Assembly (NCBI GenBank): GCA_003255025.1
Contig: QANY01008030.1
Location: 414,153-478,152, forward strand
DNA: 64,000 nt
Direction of reading: 5' to 3'
Origin: Datisca glomerata
Taxonomy: Eukaryota > Streptophyta > Magnoliopsida > Cucurbitales > Datiscaceae
The position numbers and the translations under genes were made by a program. The notes beneath the pieces are model-generated. The model saw only the letters and a list, made by a program, of their open reading frames with translations. It was not told the DNA's origin and did not search any database. This document shows, one piece after another, positions 1 through 13,326 of this stretch (the first letter of the stretch is position 1; the number at the start of each line of letters is the position of its first letter).

Positions 1-3000
1 AGAATATTCACAACAAAATATTTGTCATTGTCCTGCCGAGGGAAAAAAGTAAGAGAGTTAAAGAAAGTACAAATATTTGTCATTGTCCTGCTGAGAGAAG
101 AAAGTAAGAGTTAAAGCAAGTCAAGTCACAAAAATATAGAGCAGGCCCATTTATTTAAGAGCATTGTACAACCAAAGCATCCAATTCAAGTAATTAATTC
201 TCAGAAGTCAACAAAAGATTAATAAATTAGTGATTGATGGACTCCTATAATTTGTAGATAATATAGGTCGATTGATATTCAACTAATAATTACGATGCTA
301 AAACATCCAGCAGGAGAAATTAAAATCTCATATCCATTCTAATATTTATCACAATCTAAAATGTGAAGAAGAAGATGAAATCACATGCACTACAAAAAAA
401 GTTTGTCAGGAAACAACTGCAACAAAAGCATTTTTGTCCACTGCAAACAAGGAAATATTAAATGACAGAAGAATGTATCTTTGAATGAGGCGAGCAGATG
501 TAAATAGACTTTTGGAGCAAAAGCTAAAGTTCAATACAATATATTCAGGCAAACCTTTTCTGGAAGATCATGAACTGGATTGAGGGGAAACACCGAAAAT
601 AATTTCTTTAACAATAATAATGAGATAGTTCCATCCCACTTTAGATCAGGCCTTCCCCAAGGAGGTCGTAACCCTGATCCACCCTCCTTGTTCACGTAAA
701 GAAAGAACCCCACTATGTGATCCAAGCATTGAAGGATATACAGCATACAGTGGAATGATTGTCCATCTAGATGAGCTGTATTCTTAACTACTCGAACGAA
801 TCCTTGGAAACAACCAACTAAAACTGGCAGCAAGTCCTTCAGTCTCTTGTTAATGGTAGACCTTCCTATACACACAAAGGTAGCAGGTCGAAGAATAAGA
901 AGTCTTGTAGGAAAATAAATAAAGAGATAACTGAAGCACAAGTAATATATTTGAGAATCATTCAGCAAGATAGTTATAGTAAAGCAAGAAACTAACAGAA
1001 CGACTTATTATAGACAGTGTGAGCAGTTAACCCCCACAATGCAACTTCTCCAGGGAACTATGAAAATGGCATTACATTTTAAAATTTATATATAAAGAAA
1101 ATCAAGTAGAAAGTAGAACCTATATTTCTTGATTGGTAAACATTGAACCCATATTCAACCATCAAATTTGAATGTTTACACATTATATGGATGTAAAGAA
1201 AAAGAAGAAAAATGCAAAGCTAAAAAGGAATGGAGAATAAGAAATCCGTCCTAACACGGAAATGCTACTTCATGTGCCAGTTTTTTCTTCATATTCAAAC
1301 CTTTACCCAAAAAGCAGGTTCACCAAACGCATATTCCAAGCTTACATGATTTTGAGAATGGTTTTCAAACGAAATTTCAGAAGAATTATACTAAAGAACA
1401 TCTTCGGATATTAGAACTTCTTTTGGAAAACAAGAATATTTCTCTCATTCACCTTTTCTGAAAAATCGTTTTCAAACAACTAATAGTCAGGCTATAGTAA
1501 CTGGCACCCAAGAATTTTGAAATTGGGCTAGCATCTATATCGCCATTATTAAACTAAATTCAATTGAAGTGGATAAAGATTCTTCCACATACCAGTAGAA
1601 TCTATGAGCTCCCAAGCACTTGGCACTTTTCTTCCAACATCATCCTATTGAATAGAAGAGAAGTTATAAGAAAATGGGTTGTAACATTATGGACTTGAAG
1701 TACATATTAAGAAAATAACAAATGCATAATTTCCGAAGCATTCACGTAAATTACTAACTAAATTGTATTTATGTTGCTTAAGTAGGTAATGGTGATTCAA
1801 CCTACAAAAGCTATATCCAATGAACATGGACATCCAAATCCCTGCCATCAAGTTGCATATCCATCATTCCCTAGGATTTTCTTTTTCTTTCTTATACTTA
1901 CTAGGTCTTACAATAATATTTTCATTTCAAGTACCTACTAGATATCTAGTATATTTTGAAGTCAATGTACCATGAAGCTTCAGCAATTACAACAATTGTT
2001 TTCTATTTTAAGGGGATAATCTAAAGCTATGAACTACCCAAAACAAAACTACACAAACAACTGAAAGTTCACAATGACTTCCGAAAATGAATTGTTTTTA
2101 TTCCCATCACCAAGTTTGGAAGTACTACATGTTGCTTAAAATGGTAGAGTTGAGTTGAGAATACTATGCATTGCTGCTCAGCAATATATTTGCTTACTCT
2201 ACTCGGCAGTTCATTGACTTTCATGCAGCAAATTACAAAATGAAAATATAATTTGAGCCCCTCTACAGATGAATCATAGTTTTCTCTACCAGTAAAACCA
2301 AAAAATTCAAACTACAAAATCCCCAGTAAGCATCTACAGATGTTGTAGTTCTACATGTAAAACATATTTAACACATAAGTACCAGACTATCTCACTTGAA
2401 ATGAGGGAATGAGATACAGCTCAATGATGCCATTACTCAAATTTTATAAAACTAGAGTACAAAGATAACAAAAAGAGCAACAAAGAAAAGGGCAATATCA
2501 TGAGGAAATAATGATTAGAAGTTACATCATCAGATGAAAGAACTTCTCTTTTGTTGCACGGCAACAGCGACATGCAATGCACCAACCCAGCAAGCACAGT
2601 CTTTAGCTTGCTCTGGTCCTGTAAACAGATATGATTCTTCTGCAGAATTTCCTCATAGTTTTGAAGAATCTGATGGTGAAGAAAGCAATTGCACAGAGAT
2701 TTTAAGGTAATATCAGAAAGAGTCAACTGACCAACTCAAACTTAACTAACTGGATCTAAAATGTATGTCGTAAATATATATATATGTCACAAATATATAG
2801 AAATAGTAAAGAAGCATATTAAATAAACAGAAAACCTACTGAAACTGAGATAAATAATCAATTATTGCAGTATTATTAACTTGAAGTAATGAGTTAATAT
2901 GTCAGCTATTATCCGCTCAACCTACCAAGGACAACAATTCTATTCTTCAACAGGAACCTACTAACCAAACACATATAACATATCCATCACAGCAAAAGGT

Positions 3001-6000
3001 TTTGAAAAGCAAAGTATATTAGTCAAATATCTATTCCCTAGAACCATCAATGTGGAAGATGAAATACAACTCGTTAAGATTTTACACTCTCAATCAAGGG
3101 TATATGCAGCCAAGCATTATATTTCCATTAGTTAGAAAGCTGATGAATCAGTGAGGACCAACAAAATTTTCAACATTAGAATCAAAATACCACTTGATTC
3201 CTAATCAGCAATGAACAAAGTACAGAGGAAGAAGACAACTTAAATTGGAATGAAAACTGAACAAATATTAAAAAAAACAAAAGGAGATGAGTTATATCAC
3301 ATGAATTCAAAGGAAGATAAAATTATTAGACAATGCTTAATTTGTGAACGTTGCACCCTACAAGCTCTCAGTCTTATGCATTTAATGCTACATATCTGGT
3401 CTGAAATTTTCATTATTTCTTATTTGAAAAAACAAGGAAAATAATGATGGAATACAAAAGCAAGCTGAGACTAAGAGAAATTGTATGTGCCCTGCTTTTC
3501 TACTCATAAAATTTGAACCCAGCACCTCACCAACCTGATCCTACCCATCACTAACAGAATTAAGTCCAAGTAGAGAGTTGAATTAGATTGATGATTGGGT
3601 TAAAATATGCATTTAGAAATATAAGTTTCATTCAGCAGTGTACCAATAAAAAAACAAAATCATTCAGTAGGCTTAATCACAGATGATATCACAAAAAAAG
3701 ACGGACAATCAACAATAGATCCAATCTATACATAAAAAAACTCAAGAATCTGACATACATGAGAGAGTGCTTCATCAATTAAAGACCCTATATACGTCAG
3801 AGAAAAATTACGAGTTCCAAAACTTCAAGAATTCGTTTAACGTACCCTTTCAGCGTAAAAGAAAAAGGAAGGTGGATTATACTGGAGAACAATTTCCAAA
3901 AATTTGAAAGCCATCAACCGAATTTCAATAGAAAAATGTGTCATTGCGTTGAAAATATAGGCCATCAACAACGAACTGAGCCATTCATTATCCTGGATAA
4001 AAACAGGATTATAAGTACATAAAAATGAAAAAATAGTTGAAAACAGATAAAAAAAAAATCAAGGCTGAGATGGACACATAGCAAGATATGAAATAGCAGG
4101 GATGAAACAAATACAGTCTGGACAGAGGATGCAAAGCACAATCTTATCTGAAATAGTAGCCCATATCTCAAAGAGATTTTTTCTTCATCCATGCAAAACT
4201 GACCCTGCTAATTTTTTACCCCTCGCGCAGTTGATGCCTCTAGCTCCAACAATTTATTGGAAACTTTCAGAGCAACTATTTTTTTTAGATTCACAACAAA
4301 AGAATCGTATTTACAGAATTACTTTATAAGGGTAATTCCATGCCTCGTAATCTCTGACAGAACTAGAAGATACAGAAGAAAATGAACGTAACCAGGTGTT
4401 ACAAATTTAAAATCTATGAGAAAACCACATACCGCTTGTTCAAAATCCTAAAAAAAAAAAAGAAAATATGGTATTAAAAGGATTAAAAATCCACTCAAAG
4501 ATTTATAGAATTTCTCTCCACTCAAAGGTTTAATCAAGAAAGATGATCGCAGATCATATATCAATGTCCATAATCGACAATCCCTGTACAGTTCCAACAA
4601 AAAAAGCCCCAAGTGGTACAAGCCTCGCCAGAAAAGACCCGAATTTACAAACAGAGAATTCCACAACTAACGTGAAAATGAACAATGGAAAAATATATGC
4701 TCATTTGTCTCTTCCTCATAGCAGCAAACAAAGTATCTATCTGTTAGGCATGATGAAGCCCCTTTTTCTATAATTGTCAATAGTTAAGTTAGCAATTAAT
4801 ACAGAAGACCACATAAGCAAGGCATCTTTCAGGGGAAATTTTTGGTCTCAGACAATTCTCCAGGGAAAAGAGTAGACTCCTATGAGAGTGTTGTAGTAAG
4901 TCATGACCAATAAAACTCCACTTTCAGAACCCCCCAACGCAAACTGTCTCCCTGCCCCCAGGCTCTAGATTGTAGGAGTATAATATATTAAAAAAATAAC
5001 TCATCATTCCCCCAGTCATTCAAAGCCCTGCAGACTGAGAGATTCAAACTGAAAAGGAAAGCCAAAAGAATACCTCTTTACAGCCAGGGAAAACAACCGA
5101 CTTAAGAAGTTGATAAAGTGTTTCTCGGACTACTTTATCATCATCACCGATGCGTTCCCGCAATTTTTCTATAACAACGTATTTGTGCAACTTCAATTCC
5201 GCAGGATGTTTATTCAACACAACTTTTATACCCAGCAAGGCATCTTGAAAGAGAAGAAACGCATGTCAATACGTGGTTGGTGCTCACAAGGAAAAGAATG
5301 ATATGGATTAAAGCTTAGGCAACATGCACAAATCAGAAGCTGTGAACAGTGACTGTTGACTGACAGCATGTACTAGAACAGTGACTGTTAACTCAAAAAT
5401 TATTATTAGGATTATGATCGTGAGCAAAGGGGTAAAACCATCGCCAAAGTAGATATCATCAACCGCCGATGTTTAAACATCTCAAGCTTGATGACTCCTT
5501 CAATGTAGCATCAACCATCTTTTGCTTTCTTAAGCTTCAGAATTTACTGGTTGTTGCAGAAAATGAGTTGAAGCTTAAGTTGTATGTTGGAACTTGGTTT
5601 CCACCTCGTAAAATGATTTATCACAACTTCCTCAATTTTATGAATCCTATTCCGAAGATGGAATGCTAATATTTTTATTGTGACTAAACATTTTCCAACT
5701 CCCCTTAACAAAAAGAATGATTCTATCAATGCTTCATGAATGCATTAGGCAACCGACATTCCATTCCACTATGTACATAAAAGAAATACCTCTACGAACT
5801 TTTGAGTTGAAGTGTGAGGTACGCTGAAGAAGCTCTTTTAAAGTCAAACCCTTCTTGTCAACTGCTAGCCCCTCCTTCTCTGCTGCCACGCTTTGCTCAG
5901 GCAAAATAATTGCTGCTCATTGTGCACATAAACTAATTCTCGTCAATGTAATTCTACAATGTTATACCATAACTAAGTAGCACAAAATGCCTCCATTTTA

Positions 6001-6337
6001 TTCGTTCTCCAAGGAAACTAAATCTTCTGAAATTCATAAAGAACAAAAAATTATCTATCCATTTATTGTTTGCAACAAAGGCCTGTTTCAATTCCTTTAC
6101 CTTTAAATTTAACTTCAGTGTTCGTTGCGTTTTTTGGAGGTGGCAATTTCCTGCCAATCTTCCGCTTTATTTTCTGCCATAAAAAATGTTCCACCAGTTA
6201 GAATGACTGCAAGCCAACCAGAATCTGAAACGAAGAAAAACTACCCATTTAATGTCTGAGAAAAAAACAAGTATATTTACTTTGAAGTCTACACCGCCTT
6301 TTTGCTGCTTCTTCGATTGAGCTTTCGAGCGCACCAT
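1..6337 (-). CDS. IPI1/TEX10-type pre-rRNA processing protein, N-terminal part (9 exons, runs off left edge)
   Basis: The exons, read on the minus strand, are 6281-6337, 6101-6173, 5790-5912, 5074-5243, 3846-3992, 2526-2669, 1593-1644, 555-865 and 1-32. All have GT-AG borders, phases match throughout, and about 369 codons are visible. The start MVRSKAQSKKQQKGG is followed by a basic stretch (KIKRKIGRKLPPPKNATN), then LLQRTSHFNSKVRR and LLGIKVVLNKHPAEL. This is typical of plant TEX10/testis-expressed-10-like proteins, which carry the Ipi1 N-terminal domain and helical ARM-like repeats. By family knowledge, Ipi1/TEX10 belongs to the Rix1 (PELP1-TEX10-WDR18) complex, which acts in the nucleolus and nucleoplasm on ITS2 removal and late 60S maturation. 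The small exon at 1593-1644 is supported mainly by phase and splice signals and is the least certain. The 3' half lies outside the window. No internal stop was found. Confidence 0.85.
16..125. repeat. 55-bp tandem duplication covering the exon 9 splice acceptor of the IPI1/TEX10-like gene
   Basis: The segment around 24-70 recurs at 79-125 with an offset of 55 bases and few differences. Both copies contain, on the minus strand, a pyrimidine-rich tract, CAG and the exon start GACAATGACAAATAT. The copy nearer the left edge stays open to the window end. The upstream copy reaches a stop within about ten codons. Confidence 0.85.
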
Positions 6338-7693
6338 CTTTGTTCCGTCTACACAACGAACAAGAATGGAAGCATTTAATCTCCTTAACTATTGTAGTAG
6401 AATACAGTGTAAGCAATACAAAGCTAAGTTCCAAGTTCAACTTCGAAAAGTATATACTTCCGGGAGAGAGAGAGTACCTGTCACAAGGTATAATAAGGGT
6501 TCGGAGAGATTTTGGAGCGATGAGTACCTGAACAATTCCCCGCCGCTTCTTAGGGTCTGTTTGTAAGCCCTGATTTGGGTGGAATTGAAATCCTTAATCC
6601 AACAAAATATTTTTCTGCTGAAAATGGGCTTTGATGGGATTTGGTGGAGAATATCATAACAAATGAGATGTTTTTCCAGACATACCCTATTTTGTTGAAA
6701 GCAAAACGCTCTCTCTCTCTCTCTCTTCCCTTAAAATCTTGGTTCCAAACGGACCATTAGGAGGGAAATACGAATCCCCCCCCCCCCCCTCGGTGGAAAA
6801 ATAGGGGTATAGTAGGTAATTTACGTCCAAAAAAAGCGAGCACAACACAATTTCAACAGTTTGTTTTAATGGAAAAAGTAATATTGTCAATTGTGAAGTA
6901 ATATTTCTTATTTAATTTATCGCGAAAAATAGCATTAACGAAAAATATAATCTTTTAACTAAAAATAGCAAAAAATAGCCAAACTAATATATGTTTTGAT
7001 GAAATTACTCAAATATATTATAAAATGTATAATTTTATAATCATTGAATCTGTCAACATTGCACACTAATATCAGAGAAAATTTTTTAAAGTAAATGTTA
7101 AGTGGTGGTCAACGACGACTCAAGCGTCAATATCTCAAATGATCATAGAATAATTTAATTATTGAAGTTTGATTTTTTGTAGAATTGTCATCATTAATTT
7201 TCTTGCAAAGATAAAACATATAAAAATTCGTAAGCAAGATTAACAAGTGAATTTGAATCCTTACCGAAGAGTCTTTAAAACTTAAATATTAATTTTGTTT
7301 GAACTGAAAAATAGCAGAGTTAATGACCATATCAAGCATCATATGTTGGAGCACCAGATATCACCCTCAAGCCGTCATATTAAGTGGATTCAGATCCTAA
7401 GTAACTTTTAATAAAAAGTTAAATATGAGTCATCTAGTTAGATCTGAACAGTTCAGATTAAATATTAAAAAGTAATTAGTATAAGTATTTTTTTCTAAAG
7501 AAAGAAAATGGTAATTTTATTTATTTTCCATGCTAATTTTCGTTAATACAAATCCAAAAACCAAGACTCGACGTGATATTCCCAAACTGCCCAACAAGGG
7601 GAGGCTGTTTTCTCCGACCTAGTCAATAAGAATCTGAAAAAACAGGAACTTCCAAATCGAGGAGGAAATACTGGGAGCAGAGAGAGAAGAAGA
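6338..7693. promoter_or_regulatory. Shared intergenic region between head-to-head IPI1/TEX10 and MED27 genes
   Basis: The start codons diverge from 6337 and 7694, so this 1.36 kb holds both 5' UTRs and promoters. It contains a short GA tract (about 6463-6473), a CT repeat (6709-6726) and a 14-base C run (6776-6789). A short palindrome, ATCTGAAC-A-GTTCAGAT, lies at 7442-7458. No TATA box or coding sequence could be assigned. The half nearest MED27 is AT-rich and otherwise featureless. Confidence 0.5.
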
Positions 7694-10600
7694 ATGCAAC
7701 AGCAACAACAGCAGCAGCACCAAACTCAGGGGGCCGGTGCGACGGTGGGTTCCAACGGTGCGGGTCCCCACTCAGGTGCTTCTACTGCAGAGGCGCCGCC
7801 CAGGCAGGTGGCGTTAGCGATGGATAGGCTGGGGCACGCTGCTCGCCTAATCGCCGACATAAGGCTCGGTGCTGATCGTCTTCTTGAAGCCTTATTCGTC
7901 GTCTCCCAACCTCATCAAAGCACCAAGCCTCTACAATTGTTCCTCAAGGAAGATGCTTCTATGCGCCAAAACCTCCAAGACCTACGTTCCACTGGTAACT
8001 AGTGTGTTTTCTTTTCCTCTTTTCGGTTATTTTACTAGTTTCTTACATATTATTAAGTTGGATTCTTAAAATTGCAGCATATTGAATTACGCTTGACGAT
8101 TTTTAGTTGAAATTTGCACTTCACGATTCGATAAATATGCTTGCTTGAATTAAAGCAATGCTTTTTTAGCTGAAATGAAGGTGCAGATTTTGACGAGTGC
8201 CGACTTGGAACTTTCTTTTGGTTCTCGTTTTGTTAGGAAGGCAGCTAGAAGAGTCTGGGGTTCTCAGTGATTCTCTTCGATCAAGAAGTAACTCTTGGGG
8301 CCTGCACATGCCCTTGGTTTGCCCAGACGGCGCTGTTGTTGCATATGCTTGGAAACGTCAGCTTGCTGGTCAGGCTGGCGCATCAGCAGTTGACAGGACC
8401 AGGTCGGTTAAGAGATCTTGGGTATGCCAATGCCATTAACATTTGTTCTCTAGCTTATCTTGCCGCATCGAATGTGCTGTTTGAATTTAGTTACAGCAGT
8501 TCATTTTAGTTTTCTTCTCCCTTTCTCTTTAATGGCTTTATGGTTGTTTATTTGTGGGAATTTTGTAGATATCTTTTTCAGGGTGTAATGATGAAAGTGT
8601 CTGCAAGTCTCATACTTCAATTGTGTGTGAACCCTGTTTAATTTCAAATGAAGCAAAGTCAAAGAGCATGACATTGTCTAATTAAGAGTCTAGTGCTTCA
8701 AATTTGTGGAAATACTTGAATGCAAATGAGGTACTTAGATAGCCTACGATAAATTCAGATCTAGCCGATGCCTCGGTCACATGATAGTGGACCTTGTCAT
8801 CATGAAATTGATTGTCATAGTACTAACCTTAACTATTAATGCTGGTCCAACCTGAGAATTATTTGGTGATTCCTACATTGTAGGCTGGCTTTAAAGGCCT
8901 TCACTGACCAGAAAAGGCGGTTCTTTCCTCACATCGATGGCGAATCAAACAGTCGCAGTTCTGAACCTGCTTCAAAGAAGCATTGCATTACTCATGTATT
9001 GCCAGCGCAAGAAGAACTTAGCAGTTTTAGAACACTAATGGATGTTCTAGCACACTTGGAAAAAGAAATGCCAAGCTTAAAAATTTTCACCTATGAGAGA
9101 TTGGACTGGTTGCAAAGAGCTTCTACATTGCCCTCATCAATAGGTGATGCTTCCATCGAAACATTGAAGGAAAATAATTATCATGGTTCAAATAAATTGA
9201 GGCCGGGATCTCTTGGTGCTGTTGCTGAAGATAAGGTTGCTGTCATTGAGTTGCTGTTTCCTTCTGTCTTTAGAGCTGTAGTATCAGTACATCCGGTTGG
9301 TTCTTTGAATCCAGATGCGGTAGCTTTCTTTTCTCCAGATGAGGTAATCTCCTTCACAACTTTATATTTTCTTCTATATTGTCCTATCCTTTGAGTGAGA
9401 TAAATGTTCTTGAGGATTACTAAACAATGTGGCATTACTTTTGAGCTTCGGGAATCCTATTGTCTTACTGCGTGATGGCTCGTGCTTGTGTTAATAGTAC
9501 AGTGTCGGTACCATGTCTTCTATTCCTGGACGTATTTGTTTGGTAATAATCTTATTATTTCCCTCTCTCTGCTTGGGGTTATTTTAAATCTAAGGACGTA
9601 AATGATCTGAACTGAGCATATTGTTGAAGTTTAATCTAATTTGTACTGAGTCAAGCGTAATTTAAGTATACTAACCAAGTAGATTGGATTTGTATTATAC
9701 ATGGCTTGAATCTGTCATTTTTGTAACTTTGCATACCAAAAATGTCATCTTTTATTTATGCAAGATATAGCTTTACATATTGAGATTGTAACATTTATCA
9801 TGTATATACCATTTATTCCTCCGTGTTATGTGTTTCTTACCTAATTTCGTACCAATATTCCCTGACTTCAGGATCTGATAGAGATATGTTGAGCTCAGAA
9901 GCTTAATATAGTCCTATGATCCACACATCCAAATAGTCTTCTTTAACATGCTTTCTGTAATCTTACTCTGTCTTCTTATAAAAAAATATTCTTACTTTCC
10001 CTTCGACATTGTCTGTTTTGTATGAGTTCCTCATATTCTAAGGGAAGCTACATGTATCATGAGGCAACATATTTACTTCTTTGTACTTTTTTCAGGGAGG
10101 CAGCTACATGCATGCCAGAGGTATTTCAGTTTATCATGTGTTTAAACACATTACGGTAAGGGCCTTCACTGCTGGTTGTGTTTGTCTTTAGGTGTTGAAG
10201 CTCTACTCACCCTTTTTCCATTTTTCACTTTCGGTGCGCAGGAGCACGCCGCTATGGCACTGCATTATTTTCTTGGAATCGAAGCGGAATCTGCTCTATA
10301 TCCTCTTTTGGTACCATCTACATTAAATTCTTAAATTATTTGTGCGTAATTTTTTTAAAAACTTTTTTCTTAGACATGTCATACTTTCTTCCTTGATTTG
10401 TTTGTGTAGCTCTGGGTCTGCAGCTATCAGAATTTATTTAAAAAAGTTTGCAGGTAGATATTTTGCAACTTGTAGTTTCTTATGAACTCGATATGGCATT
10501 TAGAGTTACAAAGTACGATGTTGTTTGTGCAGTAAATGTGTACGGCTGCTATCAATGGACAATCCATCATCTTTACCACTGCCTCCCGTGATACGTTCTT

Positions 10601-10701
10601 ACCGGCAGTCTTACCCATCCACCATTTCATCAGCTCGGAAAGACCGGAGTTCGGATCTCACTCACGCTTTCCATTTCGGTTGTTTTTCCGATGAATCCTA
10701 G
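7694..10701 (+). CDS. MED27: Mediator of RNA polymerase II transcription subunit 27
   Basis: Exons 7694-7994, 8237-8402, 8884-9343, 10096-10155, 10242-10310, 10410-10453 and 10533-10701 join in phase into 422 residues, close to the length of plant MED27. The N terminus is Gln-rich (MQQQQQQQHQTQ) and low in complexity, then comes the conserved core QVALAMDRLGHAARLIADIR. The middle includes LRSRSNSWGLHMPLVCPDG and KAFTDQKRRFFPH. The C terminus has a Cys/His-bearing segment (LWVCSYQNLF, KKVCSKCVRLLSMD, then HAFHFGCF) that fits the family's zinc-binding-like tail. By family knowledge MED27 sits in the upper tail region of Mediator and links transcription factors to RNA polymerase II. The start is the first ATG after an in-frame purine-rich leader. 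All introns are GT-AG. The gene is tail-to-tail with the receptor kinase downstream. Confidence 0.93.
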
Positions 10702-13326
10702 TCCGAAATCCGTTAATTGAGGTAAACCTAAAAGCGTCAGAAATGCAGTAATGAAAATGGATTATTTTGAGAAGCTTCCATTGCAGCTCTTAGATTTTTC
10801 TGGCAAGCTTGTGACAACAGAACAGAACCAGGAACTGTAGAAAAATTTGTTCCTTCCATTTTGAACTCTGCATGTGACAATAGGAGCACTCTTATATAGA
10901 ATCAGTAATCATAGTGCTCATATCAATGCACGTGACATCAGATTAATCTTACACCTCGTTCGTAGTTTAGAGTTTTTTTTTCTCATGTATATTCATGTAA
11001 CACATAAGTAGTAAATAACTGATTGGTAATTAGAGGATTTTGTCAAAGTCTCTGATGTTATAATTAATTAAATATCTGATTTGTATGTTAAATCTGCTCT
11101 TTATATTTTGCCAAATGTCATGGCAGCTGATTAGTCAAAATGAATAGCCCGTTCATTCCGTGCGTAATTGAATCCAGATTTATGTTATGGTATCTGGGTA
11201 ATTGGACGCTCTAGTCCTGAAATTTTATAAAAACGGATAATTTGTCTTAGTTTTTAAAACGTAAATCATGTCGTCTCAAAACTTTTGTAGTCTGTGTTTA
11301 CTCACGTGACTATAATTGAAGCTTAAATTACACAAAATCACATGAAATTGAGGCTTAAATGACACAATCTATATTTGTTGAAGATCGTGTAATTTAAGCC
11401 TCAATATCAATCACACACATAATTGTTCTTTTTGGAATTTAAATGTTCGTTTTCAACTTTTTAAAATTAAAGTATCCAAAAACTCAAACGAGACATTAGG
11501 TAGTGTATCTTAGACAAATTAAAAATCTGTCATTTGGACAAAGCATGATAGTTTGTAATTATGGTCTTGTTGTACAACTGTCTCATTTATACAAGAGTTG
11601 TTGTACAATTGGCTCATTGACAATGATCGTACAAAAATAAGACATGACACCCTTATAAGTTAAAACTTTTATGTGATTGATCAGTTAAACACAAGCAGAG
11701 ACTGATTGTATTGCTAATTGACAAACTCTAGAGCATTATTGGCAATCATCTTTTGTTGTCATTTGTGAGGTCTCCTAAATTCAACATGGTGGACTCAAGA
11801 CTTGAATGGTAAAAGACTTCACCTTGTTATAATCATAGTTTTTGGCTTCATTAATACAAAATACAACATCATGTTATTTGTCTCCTAGAAATACTCTTCA
11901 TGTTTTTATAGTGTTTTATGTACTAAAGTAATTATGTATTAAAAATCTGTTAGAATTTGGTGCATCAAACTTTTTAGTGGGTAAGTTGAGGTTATTTTAG
12001 GGAAAATATTCTATGATATTGCTAATGTGTGGTTATAAAACGGGTTAGGTGCATCTATTTCGATGGAGGGTAAGAAGTAGTTTTACCCTAAATGAAGCAT
12101 CTTATGGTAATGAGGCTATGCCCTGTGAAAGAGGGTAGCCTTAAGATATGAAAGATGACTCTATCTAATGTGAAGATACCCTGTGATATTAAGAGCCTAG
12201 TCATAAGACATTGTCCATGCTGAATACAGTTTCCAAGCTAGTGGGATTACTCAAGTCCGATTGAGAGTATTGACTTTTGTCTAAGCTAGATATAGTTTCC
12301 GATTTATGATTTCATGTGTGTTTTGTTTAGTTTATGGTGTAATGAAATTTGAGTTTGATGGTTATATTAATGTTGAGTATGAATAAGATATTCATAGACG
12401 TAAACAAATTGATTAAACCAAGTTAAACATATTATTTTATTGACGCTTATTATAACAACATATTCTAACTTAGTTATCATATAATTAAAAATAATATAAG
12501 AAAATTAGTACTATCTCAAGTTGAGATGAATAGATTACGGAGTTTTCCCAATGATCGTTTATTTGAGCTAGATTGAAGAACACTTTGTTCGATGATGTTG
12601 AATACAATAGCAATTTTAATACATTCGAATGAAAATTTCCATGTCACAATAATAGTACCTTACTGGGGTGGAGAGAAAAAAAAAAGATAGAAAATAATGG
12701 AAATAAAAAGAGGCTCTTTTTCTTTACTCATGTTTGTCAATGGAAACCAATGGCAGACACTTTAGTTTGTAGACCTAAACTGTCATAAAATCTAGACGGT
12801 TCAGATTGTGCTGAACTGTCAAAGGTAAAGAAGATTTTTGTTTGTTTTTTAAACATTCAACCTGAACCGTTCAGGTCTGACTGAATGATTCAGATTTAAC
12901 TTCCCTCTACAGTTGCTTAGCATCTGCATCCATATCCATCTCAAACAGCCTTTGTTTTACTTTAGGAAGTGGAAATTCAATTCAATGTGTAATATTCATT
13001 TCCCATAAACAAATTGATTTGGATGAATTCAAAACCACATAAAAAGAAGCACCATAACTATCATCTTTTTATATCTACACCACCATTAACAAGCGAAACC
13101 CAACAGTTTTCACTTCCTACTTTCTCTCTCTTATCATTTAATCTGTTCAGAGAAAAGTATTGCAGCTGAAGATCCAGAACCCTACAAACCGAAATATCTT
13201 TAAAGCATCTGAGAAACCTCCAACTAAATACCACCACAGAAACAAACAATGGGCACTAAACAACATTCAAACACTATACAGCTATAACGAGAAAGTCCGA
13301 ATGGAGAAAAACAACGAGTACCTATC
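10702..13326. other. Convergent intergenic region, no gene seen
   Basis: This region holds the 3' flanks of MED27 (plus) and the TMK-like kinase (minus). It is AT-rich and contains no coding sequence I could support. It includes one clear hairpin (11347-11405) and scattered GAAC-N-GTTC palindromes, for example 12861-12875. Confidence 0.6.
11347..11405. repeat. Imperfect inverted repeat (hairpin), MITE-like
   Basis: The left arm begins ATTGAGGCTTAAATGACAC and the right arm ends GTGTAATTTAAGCCTCAAT. The two arms of about 23 bases pair with a single mismatch around a short AT-rich loop. This looks like a small foldback element or remnant; no target duplication was identified. Confidence 0.6.
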
